From positions 1-21,383 of the IMG/VR virus record IMGVR_UViG_3300006737_000272: a stretch of 21,383 bases of DNA; one strand, given 5' to 3'. The stretch comes from a virus. A program made the translations under genes and the position numbers. The notes beneath the pieces are model-generated. The model did no database searches, was not told the DNA's origin, and was given only the letters and a program-made list of their open reading frames with translations. Below, one piece after another: positions 12,972-19,045 of the stretch (the first letter of the stretch is position 1; each line of letters opens with the position of its first letter).

Positions 12972-14020
12972 TCTTCACACTCACCTTCACGATATAAATC
13001 CAAAGTCATACAATGCACTCCGCCATCCCAAAAGTGTCTGTGTCTGAATGGTGCAATAATAGGTTGTATTTTATGACTCTCAAAATATTGGAATAACTCT
13101 TTGTTGTATGAATTCACTACAACTGTTTCTTGATTTATCATATGCACGTTGACATCGAACACAGTTTCTTCCACATACCCTACCCACTCAGTTAACCATG
13201 TCTCAACAAAATCTGCAAACTCATCATTTTTTTCTTCACCTGGCACCCACCATCTGCCTTTGTTTTTGTCTTTGATGTCTAACCATCCTTCTACTTTATC
13301 AAGATTAGAATCTGCTATGTAATGCACATCCCAGCCTGGAAATGTTTCATCATAATTCTGTATATCATTTAAAGAAATCAATACACCTGGCTTGCAAGGA
13401 TGGAAACAACAATCATTGTGTCCACCTATTTCTAATTGATACACTTTGATTTGCGGATAGTACTCGTTGAGAATACGTTTGAATTTTTCATTGTATTCTG
13501 AATCATAGTTGCCTGCATCTGTGTCTAGGTATAACCTGTTGCCTATCAAAGTTTGATGACCTCCATGTAGTCCTTTGAATCCATGATCTACAGGAATAAT
13601 ACATTGTTCAATAGGATCTTCCATTACATTAAACAATGATTTCATCATGTTACGATCACCTATCAAGTTTACAAACATGTGATCGCCTATTACTACTTGA
13701 CAATCTCTAGGCATGATAGGTGGTCTTGGTATCAATGATTTTGGTTTCCAAGCCTTGTGTTCAAATGCACCTGCATCATTTAGATAGTCTTCTATTGTCT
13801 CAGACTCATCTATTAATGTCCGAGTAACTTGAACATTTTGATCTTTGTATAATTTTTCTATTCTATCTATATCTTCGTTTGTTTCAATACAGATTTTTTG
13901 TAATGATTCTCGTAACTTTTGGTTTTTAACTGGCTCAAAAAATTTTTCAGAATAACAGGACCCAAGCATGATTGATTTCACAGGATCCCATGGAGACCAT
14001 CTTTTAAATTGGCGTAACAT
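12953..14020 (-). CDS. Amidinotransferase-family protein, divergent copy (355 aa)
   Basis: This is the only convincing minus-strand gene in the window. The 355-residue product has the pentein amidinotransferase fold signatures. The catalytic cysteine Cys337 lies in WDGGVHCMTLDL, matching the GGGFHCWTCD site of arginine:glycine amidinotransferase. The His/Asp pair lies in GGHNDCCFHPCKPG, matching the HxDA...GPG segment. Where the family has a FDAAxxxRxGxD segment, this protein has LHGGHQTLIGNRLYLD (residues about 150-166), so one acidic active-site residue is replaced. The protein may act on a different amine or as a hydrolase such as a deiminase. It is convergent with the phosphoribosyltransferase (19-bp overlap) and divergent from a second amidinotransferase 23 nt away, which suggests insertion as an accessory unit. 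Confidence 0.82.
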   Translation of the reverse strand: MLRQFKRWSPWDPVKSIMLGSCYSEKFFEPVKNQKLRESLQKICIETNEDIDRIEKLYKDQNVQVTRTLIDESETIEDYLNDAGAFEHKAWKPKSLIPRPPIMPRDCQVVIGDHMFVNLIGDRNMMKSLFNVMEDPIEQCIIPVDHGFKGLHGGHQTLIGNRLYLDTDAGNYDSEYNEKFKRILNEYYPQIKVYQLEIGGHNDCCFHPCKPGVLISLNDIQNYDETFPGWDVHYIADSNLDKVEGWLDIKDKNKGRWWVPGEEKNDEFADFVETWLTEWVGYVEETVFDVNVHMINQETVVVNSYNKELFQYFESHKIQPIIAPFRHRHFWDGGVHCMTLDLYREGECEDYFSHG

Positions 14021-14043
14021 TGTATTATATAAGTATTTAATGA
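14021..14043. promoter_or_regulatory. Short divergent intergenic region between two amidinotransferase genes
   Basis: Only 23 bases separate the two divergent start codons, so any promoters must be compact. On the plus strand TATAAGTA (14028-14035) is one base off the T4 late element TATAAATA. If used, it would place the transcript start at 14041, within three bases of the ATG at 14044. On the minus strand TATAAT is readable three bases before the ATG, too close for a standard start. I see no good -35 box for either direction and no Shine-Dalgarno. The evidence for a specific promoter is weak, but the geometry means the two genes share regulatory DNA. Confidence 0.35.
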
Positions 14044-15024
14044 ATGAATGAATGGGGTAAAGTTAAAAAGGTTATTGTTGGCACTGCCACGAGTGCGAGA
14101 TATTTGCCTGATGAATTAGGTGTAAGGCACATCAATTATGCTGATCGATCATTACAAGATTCTATTCCTGCTGGAGCATATTCACAAACAATTATAGATG
14201 AAGCAAATGAAGATTTGGAATCATTAGCAAAGATTTACAAAGACTTTGGAACTGAAGTATCCAGGCCTGAACCAGCAGAAGTAAATCATTATTTGTATTG
14301 CCCACGTGATAATATTTTAACCATTGGTGAAAAAATAATAGCATCACCTATGTCCATGAACTGTAGAAAAGATGAATACAAATATATGTGCAAAGTTACA
14401 GATGATCTCACTGCAACACAATTCATCCAAAAAGATTATGAAGACGGTTGTATTATGAACAAAAACAAATTGGCTACTTTGAATTTTACTCCCATGTGGG
14501 ATGCCGCTAATGTGCTGAGAGCAGGCAGAGATATTTTGTATCTACATTCTAATACTGGTAACTATGCAGGAGCAGAACAATTACAAAAATTACTAGGTCC
14601 AAATTTTAATGTTCATATTATTTCAGATGTGTATTCCTATTCTCATTTAGACAGTACCATTGCTTTGTTAAAACCTGGCACGGCACTAATAAATCCTAGC
14701 AGGATTAGAAGTAAAGATGTTCTGCCTTACGGTATGCGTAACTGGGATCTAATAGAATGTCCGGAACCTATAGAAATGAATTATGCAGGCACTGAAGCAA
14801 TGATGAGTCAATGGACTGGCATGAATTGTGTTAGTCTTGATGAGGACACTGTGGTTGTACAATCCACGCAAACCAATCTGATCAATGTGTTAGAAACAAA
14901 AGGATTCACAGTGATACCTGTGCATATGAGACATCAGAGATCTTTGAGTGGCGGTCCACATTGTTGTACTGTTGAACTAGAACGTGATTATGAATTGGAG
15001 TACACTTTTGATAACAAAAATTAA
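14044..15024 (+). CDS. Glycine / inosamine-phosphate type amidinotransferase
   Basis: This 326-residue protein aligns by eye with arginine:glycine amidinotransferase and streptomycin-pathway StrB1. PMWDAANVLRAGRDILYL has Asp153 at the family's FDAA position. NYAGAEQLQKLLGPNFNVHI follows, then YSHLDSTIALLKPG with His201 and Asp203, then AMMSQWTGMNCVSLDEDTVV, and SGGPHCCTVELER with the catalytic Cys307. All three catalytic positions are present. These enzymes move the amidino group of L-arginine to an amine, giving a guanidino product plus ornithine. The acceptor is unknown here. The start lies in an ATGA repeat (ATG at 14040, 14044, 14048 and 14052); only 14044 opens the long frame. The following oxygenase-like gene overlaps its end. 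Confidence 0.92.
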   Translation: MNEWGKVKKVIVGTATSARYLPDELGVRHINYADRSLQDSIPAGAYSQTIIDEANEDLESLAKIYKDFGTEVSRPEPAEVNHYLYCPRDNILTIGEKIIASPMSMNCRKDEYKYMCKVTDDLTATQFIQKDYEDGCIMNKNKLATLNFTPMWDAANVLRAGRDILYLHSNTGNYAGAEQLQKLLGPNFNVHIISDVYSYSHLDSTIALLKPGTALINPSRIRSKDVLPYGMRNWDLIECPEPIEMNYAGTEAMMSQWTGMNCVSLDEDTVVVQSTQTNLINVLETKGFTVIPVHMRHQRSLSGGPHCCTVELERDYELEYTFDNKN

Positions 15025-15502
15025 AGTATGCTGGAATATCCAAGACTTTATCAATCTCGATTATAAAACATTAGGCGGATACGGATCCAACAATTATATT
15101 CAATACAGTCAAGACTCTTACAAGCATATCATCAACAATGATGTTTACAGTATGCCAAACCCTATGCCAAAATTTGTAGATGAAGTAACAGCACAATTTG
15201 ATTATGACATTGTTGCTGTTGCATTCAACAGAACACCTCCTGGTAATATTTTGCCACTGCATTCTGACTTGTATGAAAACTATGTAAAAGCATACGAAAT
15301 AAATGACATCAATGATATTCATAGGTATATTATTTTTCTAGAAGATGCTAAAATAGGACACATGATGCAGATTGAAAATAATGTGTTTACTCAATGGAAA
15401 GCTGGAGATGTATGCAGTTGGCAAGGTTCAACTTTACATGCCGCCTACAATATGGGATATGAACATCGATACACAATGCAGGTAACATGCTCGAACAAAT
15501 AA
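15008..15502 (+). CDS. 2-oxoglutarate/Fe(II) oxygenase-like protein (Asp/Asn hydroxylase type)
   Basis: This protein of about 164 residues has the double-stranded beta-helix metal site pattern. His85-x-Asp87 lies in ILPLHSDLYE, the distal His144 in STLHAAYNMG, and an Arg154 follows in EHRYTMQVT to hold 2-oxoglutarate. The PPGNILPLHSD and FLEDAKIGHMMQIENNVFTQWKAGDV-like stretch (the latter about residues 110-135) matches small phage and bacterial aspartyl/asparaginyl hydroxylase-like proteins. The start is uncertain. TTG 15008 has GGAG at 14997-15000, seven bases upstream; ATG 14990 would add six residues but has no ribosome site. It overlaps both the amidinotransferase before it and the aminotransferase after it, so the three are probably translated together. 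The substrate is unknown: a small molecule, nucleotide or protein could be hydroxylated. Confidence 0.7.
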   Translation: MITKIKVCWNIQDFINLDYKTLGGYGSNNYIQYSQDSYKHIINNDVYSMPNPMPKFVDEVTAQFDYDIVAVAFNRTPPGNILPLHSDLYENYVKAYEINDINDIHRYIIFLEDAKIGHMMQIENNVFTQWKAGDVCSWQGSTLHAAYNMGYEHRYTMQVTCSNK

Positions 15503-16077
15503 AACAATTCGAAGACAAACTGTCTAAATTTACAGGTGCTCCATATGTTATAGCAACTGATTGTTGTACTCATGCGTTAGAAATTGCACTTAGATATACT
15601 GACCCAAAAAAGATCACAAGCACTGCATTTACATATTTGAGTGTGCCTATGTTGTTTCACAAGTTAGGAATAGAATATGAATTAACCGGTGAGGAATGGA
15701 TTGGCGAATACCAATTGCATGGATCAAATATCTGGGACAGTGCATGGCAACTATCTCCTGATATGTATCGACAAGGACAAATTCAATGTCTAAGTTTTGG
15801 TAACGGCAAACCTTTGGATGCCAAACGTGGCGGTTGTATACTGCTTGATGATAAAGAACAATATCGAACTATGAAACGTATGTCGATGGACGGTAGAGAT
15901 CCTGATATATCATGGAAAGAACAAGATACTTTTATACTTGGTTATCATTACAATATGTCTATAGAGCATTCAATACATTGTAGTAAACTATTAGATTCAT
16001 ACATATCAAATGAACAATACGAACCAAAAGCAGGTAATCATAGAGATTGTAGGGAACTTACATTTGACATTACCTAA
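15487..16077 (+). CDS. Half-length DegT/DnrJ/EryC1-type PLP aminotransferase
   Basis: This 196-residue protein corresponds to the large PLP-binding domain of sugar aminotransferases of the DegT/DnrJ/EryC1/StrS family, which are normally about 370 residues. FEDKLSKFTGAPYVIATDCCTHALEIAL matches the family start in overall pattern (about residues 8-35). SNIWDSAWQL has the Asp that binds the pyridine nitrogen. CLSFGNGKPLDAKRGGCILL carries the PLP lysine Lys108, in the SFxxxKxLxxGxGG position. The C-terminal small domain is missing, with only about 60 residues after the lysine site. Short forms like this occur in marine T4-like phages (recalled, unverified), so it may be a compact enzyme rather than a broken gene. 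It overlaps the oxygenase gene by 16 bases. Confidence 0.8.
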   Translation: MLEQIKQFEDKLSKFTGAPYVIATDCCTHALEIALRYTDPKKITSTAFTYLSVPMLFHKLGIEYELTGEEWIGEYQLHGSNIWDSAWQLSPDMYRQGQIQCLSFGNGKPLDAKRGGCILLDDKEQYRTMKRMSMDGRDPDISWKEQDTFILGYHYNMSIEHSIHCSKLLDSYISNEQYEPKAGNHRDCRELTFDIT

Positions 16078-16092
16078 ATAACATAATATACT
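16064..16092 (+). promoter_or_regulatory. Consensus sigma70 promoter of queE giving a leaderless start
   Basis: TTGACA (16064-16069), a 17-nt spacer and TATACT (16087-16092) form a near-perfect vegetative promoter. With the -10 element ending at 16092 as position -7, transcription starts at 16099, which is the A of the queE ATG. No Shine-Dalgarno is present. The -35 box lies within the last codons of the aminotransferase gene. Confidence 0.8.
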
Positions 16093-16098
16093 ATAAAC

Positions 16099-16995
16099 AT
16101 GTCTGACAAAAAGTATTATTATTCCGAGATCTTCCATTCTATCCAAGGTGAAGGACACTATACTGGTGTGCCTACTGCATGGATAAGATTTTTCCTTTGT
16201 AATTTACAATGCAATGGATTTGGACAAAAAGATCCAACAAATCCAGAAACATATGAACTGCCATATGAAGACTTCGATCCAATGACTGTAAACAGAGTTG
16301 AAGATTTGCCTGTGTGGAAACATGGTTGTGATTCTTCCTACACATGGGCAAAAAAATTCAAACACTTGATGGGGCATGAAACTCCAGAAGTGTTAGCAGA
16401 CAAAATTGTAGATATTCTCCGCAACGACTCCAATCCTGACGGATTGTTTAGACATCCTGTGTCAGGTCAGACACAACATCTTTGTTTTACTGGCGGAGAG
16501 CCATTGATGTTGATGACACAGGATGCCATAGTCGGTATTATGAAATCTTTACAAGAACGTGAAAATACTCCAAGTTCAATTACATTCGAAACTAATGGCA
16601 CACAAAAGTTGAAAGACACAACCAAAGAGTTTTTGGCAAACATGGAACAAGAAGTATTCTTTTCAGTCAGTCCAAAACTGTGGTCTGTAGCAGGTGAGAA
16701 GGCGGCAAAAGCAATAAAACCTGAAACAGTTGCAGAATACAAAGAAACAAGGGATCTTGGACAACTTAAATTTGTGGTTGGACACAGAGATAGAGAGTGG
16801 GAAGAACTTGATTCTGTGGTCAAACAATTCAGAGATGTTGGTGTTGATTGGCCTGTTTGGGTTATGCCTGTTGGAGCAAGAGAAGAAGAGCAGAGCATGT
16901 CAGCAGGAGAAGTTGCCAAAAAAGCGTTTGAACGTGGTTTTAATGTAGCGGCCAGAGTTCATGTATATCTGTTTGGTAATGCAATTGGTACTTGA
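16099..16995 (+). CDS. queE: 7-carboxy-7-deazaguanine synthase (QueE), radical SAM
   Basis: This 298-residue radical SAM enzyme has the QueE start motif FHSIQGEGHYTGVPTAWIRF. Cluster cysteines Cys34 and Cys38 lie in LCNLQCNGF. The usual third cysteine three residues later is missing. The likely replacement is Cys77 in HGCDSSYTW, which matches the WCDT segment after an insertion of about 37 residues. FTGGEPLML (about 130-138) is the SAM-binding GGEP motif. TFETNGTQ and FFSVSPKLW follow, the latter matching the SPK motif. QueE rearranges 6-carboxytetrahydropterin to 7-carboxy-7-deazaguanine, the step after QueD. It has its own consensus promoter and appears to be translated from a leaderless message. 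Its stop codon overlaps the next promoter. Confidence 0.93.
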   Translation: MSDKKYYYSEIFHSIQGEGHYTGVPTAWIRFFLCNLQCNGFGQKDPTNPETYELPYEDFDPMTVNRVEDLPVWKHGCDSSYTWAKKFKHLMGHETPEVLADKIVDILRNDSNPDGLFRHPVSGQTQHLCFTGGEPLMLMTQDAIVGIMKSLQERENTPSSITFETNGTQKLKDTTKEFLANMEQEVFFSVSPKLWSVAGEKAAKAIKPETVAEYKETRDLGQLKFVVGHRDREWEELDSVVKQFRDVGVDWPVWVMPVGAREEEQSMSAGEVAKKAFERGFNVAARVHVYLFGNAIGT

Positions 16996-17020
16996 CAAAT
17001 TTGGTAAGAATGCTTATAAT
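16992..17020 (+). promoter_or_regulatory. Perfect sigma70 promoter giving a leaderless start at 17027
   Basis: TTGACA (16992-16997), exactly 17 bases, then TATAAT (17015-17020): both hexamers are perfect. Placing the -10 end at -7 puts the transcript start at 17027, the A of the ATG of the next gene. There is no Shine-Dalgarno between promoter and start codon. The -35 box overlaps the queE stop codon. Confidence 0.85.
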
Positions 17021-17026
17021 AATACT

Positions 17027-17380
17027 ATGTTAGATAAAATGAAAAACATGTTTGGTGGTAAGAAAAAGAATAAAGTACAAACTCCGCTGACAGAAAAAGA
17101 AATAGCAACAAAAGAAGGTAAACCTTACGTGAAGGTTTTGGAAACAAAAGTCGATGCTGACAATCCAAAGATGGGTTATTTTGAATTGGATTGGAACAAA
17201 CATTTTGTAATCAACTTGAAAGAACATGGATACTCAGGCAACACTGATGAAGAAGTTGTTGATCATTGGTTCTCGGTGTTGTGTAATACTATTGCCACAG
17301 AAGATACCCCAATGGGTAGAAGCACAGAAGAAATAGTAAAACGCACAGTGAGAGAGGATGGCAAAACTGAAATCTCCTAA
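17027..17380 (+). CDS. Conserved hypothetical phage protein (117 aa)
   Basis: This 117-residue protein has a basic N-terminus (MFGGKKKNK). A folded part at about residues 30-110 follows with EGKPYVKVLETKVDADNP, GYFELDWNKHFVINLKEHGY and DEEVVDHWFSVLCNTIATED. From memory, proteins with the pattern GxFELDWN...FVxNL recur beside RNase H genes in T4-like cyanophages without a known function. I chose ATG 17027 because it falls exactly at the expected transcription start of the promoter at 16992-17020. The frame is open to 16961, but those codons lie inside queE. It overlaps the RNase H start by 23 bases. Confidence 0.82.
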   Translation: MLDKMKNMFGGKKKNKVQTPLTEKEIATKEGKPYVKVLETKVDADNPKMGYFELDWNKHFVINLKEHGYSGNTDEEVVDHWFSVLCNTIATEDTPMGRSTEEIVKRTVREDGKTEIS

Positions 17381-18368
17381 AACATATCTACTGTTTGATT
17401 CTGCCAACACATTCTTTAGAGCAAGACATGTTGTGCGTGGTGATGATATAGATACCAAGACAGGCTTGGCATTACATATTTGTATCAACTCAGTCAAAAA
17501 ATGTTGGGAAAGATTTAAAGCAGATCATGTTGTGTTTTGCTTCGAAGGTAGGTCTTGGCGTAAAGATACATACACTCCATACAAAGCAAATAGGAAAGAA
17601 ACACGTGATGCTATGTCCCCAGCAGAAATGGAAGCAGACAAAGTGTTTTGGGAATCATTTGATTCGTTCAAAGAATTTGTAGAAACAAAAACAAATAGCA
17701 CAGTATTACAGCACCCAAGACTGGAAGCCGATGATTATATTGCAGGATGGATTCAATCACATCCAGATGACAACCATATTATAGTAAGTTCTGATTCTGA
17801 CTTCTACCAATTGATTGCTCATAATGTTTCACAGTACAATGGCATTACTGATGTGTTGATTACACATGAAGGCTTTTTCGATGAACATGGTAAACATATC
17901 ATAGACAAAAAAACAAAAGTAGAAAAAGAAGCACCCAATCCAGAATGGTTGTTGTTCGAAAAATGTATGCGTGGCGATTCGTCAGACAATGTGTTTTCAG
18001 CATATCCAAAAGTAAGGAAAAACAAATTGCTAGAAGCATTCGAAGATCGACACAATCAAGGATTTGCATGGAATAATATTATGAATGCAAGATGGGTTGA
18101 TCATGAAGGCAAAGAAAGAATAGTAAAACAAGAATATGCTACAAATCAACAAGTGATAGACTTGACACAACAACCTGATGATATAAAAGAGATTATGTTT
18201 TCAACAATAGCAGACACAGAAAATAATCCAAAACAGGTTGCAAATGTTGGTATACATCTGTTAAAATTTTGTAGTAAACATGAACTAGTAAGGATTAGAG
18301 ACAATGTCAAATTTTATGCAGAGCCTTTTAACGCAAGAGTCAGTAACAACGAAGCAGTTGTTGCCTAA
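17358..18368 (+). CDS. rnh: T4 RNase H-like 5'-3' exonuclease (FEN family)
   Basis: This 336-residue protein is of the FEN/5' nuclease family and a little longer than T4 RNase H (305 aa). The metal-binding motifs are in order: YLLFDSANTFF with Asp14, HVVFCFEGRSWRKDTY with Glu63 where T4 has Asp71, RLEADDYIAGW (near 121), IIVSSDSDFYQL (near 140) and KCMRGDSSDNVF (about 200). A helical C-terminal domain follows. The enzyme removes RNA primers and flaps during lagging strand maturation, together with the polymerase and clamp found earlier in the window. ATG 17358 lies within the end of the preceding gene, immediately after a GAGAGG stretch that is too close for an ideal ribosome site. Confidence 0.93.
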   Translation: MAKLKSPKTYLLFDSANTFFRARHVVRGDDIDTKTGLALHICINSVKKCWERFKADHVVFCFEGRSWRKDTYTPYKANRKETRDAMSPAEMEADKVFWESFDSFKEFVETKTNSTVLQHPRLEADDYIAGWIQSHPDDNHIIVSSDSDFYQLIAHNVSQYNGITDVLITHEGFFDEHGKHIIDKKTKVEKEAPNPEWLLFEKCMRGDSSDNVFSAYPKVRKNKLLEAFEDRHNQGFAWNNIMNARWVDHEGKERIVKQEYATNQQVIDLTQQPDDIKEIMFSTIADTENNPKQVANVGIHLLKFCSKHELVRIRDNVKFYAEPFNARVSNNEAVVA

Positions 18369-18804
18369 TAGATTCTGGTTGTTATTACATAACGGTTCTA
18401 AAATAGGTACAATTCAAAAACACACAGACACACAATATGTGATTACTTGTGTAGATTCCACAATACTAACCATGTCGGAAGATGAAGTAAACACAAAATT
18501 CATACTGGATCATTCTGCAGAGACAGAGCCACAGGAACCTGAAAAAATATTGTATGACTATCCGACCAAACATGTTCCACACAACGGTGTATTTGATGTG
18601 CATAAAAAAATTGCTCTATACAGTAAAAGTGCAAACTCAGATAACATGTATGCGGCTGGATATTTTTTAGTGCATTTCCCAAAAGGCTGGGTACGAGGAT
18701 TTTGCCCCAAACTGTCTACACTAGAAGGAAATGAATTTAAAGGACCGTTTAAAACTGTTACTGAACAAAAACAGGCTTTTTCACTAGTAAACAGGGCAAA
18801 ATGA
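18304..18804 (+). CDS. Conserved hypothetical phage protein (166 aa)
   Basis: This 166-residue protein has two parts. Residues about 20-65 form a strand-rich domain (RFWLLLHNGSKIGTIQKHTD). An acidic linker (about 70-82) leads to a C-terminal domain with DYPTKHVPHNGVFDVHKKIA, then AAGYFLVHFPKGWVRGFCPK and NEFKGPFKT. From memory, the KGWV..FCPKL and GPFKT patterns recur in T4-like cyanophages next to the RNase H gene. The function is unknown. The start at 18304 overlaps rnh by 65 bases; AAGGATTAGAG lies just upstream. ATG 18316 is an alternative. Confidence 0.75.
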   Translation: MSNFMQSLLTQESVTTKQLLPNRFWLLLHNGSKIGTIQKHTDTQYVITCVDSTILTMSEDEVNTKFILDHSAETEPQEPEKILYDYPTKHVPHNGVFDVHKKIALYSKSANSDNMYAAGYFLVHFPKGWVRGFCPKLSTLEGNEFKGPFKTVTEQKQAFSLVNRAK

Positions 18805-18807
18805 TTG

Positions 18808-18815
18808 TTTAAATA
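18808..18815 (+). promoter_or_regulatory. T4-late-like promoter element TTTAAATA
   Basis: TTTAAATA lies in the 16-base gap before the gene at 18821 and differs from the T4 late element TATAAATA at one base. With the last A at -6, transcription would start at 18821, the A of the ATG. No Shine-Dalgarno is present. An 8-base AT-rich match in AT-rich DNA can occur by chance, so the main support is its position. Confidence 0.45.
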
Positions 18816-18820
18816 GCACT

Positions 18821-19036
18821 ATGAAGCAAGACGAAACATTACATATCAAAAATTTTATCGAAGCAATCAACAGAGCAGACAATTCTAGGCAAAAAGAAAT
18901 GAAGTTTGATATCGAAACTATCAAAAGAGTTAGAAATGCTTTGAACATGTTGTTGCTAAGATTGGTAGATAAGCAAATCAACACGCCAAATCAGGTACAG
19001 GAAATTGAACTTACCGGCGGAGGATTTAAAGAGTAA
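18821..19036 (+). CDS. Hypothetical protein (71 aa)
   Basis: This is a 71-residue, mostly helical protein. A charged N-terminal half (IKNFIEAINRADNSRQKEM) is followed by an amphipathic helix (IKRVRNALNMLLLRLVDKQI, about residues 34-53) and a polar tail ending in ELTGGGFKE. It has no cysteines, membrane segment or signal peptide. It looks like a small dimerising or accessory protein, but no family is recognised. It begins exactly where the TTTAAATA element would start transcription and has no ribosome binding site. Confidence 0.7.
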   Translation: MKQDETLHIKNFIEAINRADNSRQKEMKFDIETIKRVRNALNMLLLRLVDKQINTPNQVQEIELTGGGFKE

Positions 19037-19045
19037 TGAAATCGG

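Noticed and set aside
16467-16919. A 150-residue minus-strand open frame opposite queE
   Set aside because: It is Ser/Thr/Pro-rich with no domain pattern and lies fully opposite a well-supported radical SAM gene, so it is a shadow frame.
17358-18368. Loss of a metal ligand (Glu63 for Asp) in the RNase H as a sign of inactivation
   Set aside because: Glu can bind metal, the other acidic motifs are intact, and I recall FEG in place of FDG in related phage enzymes.
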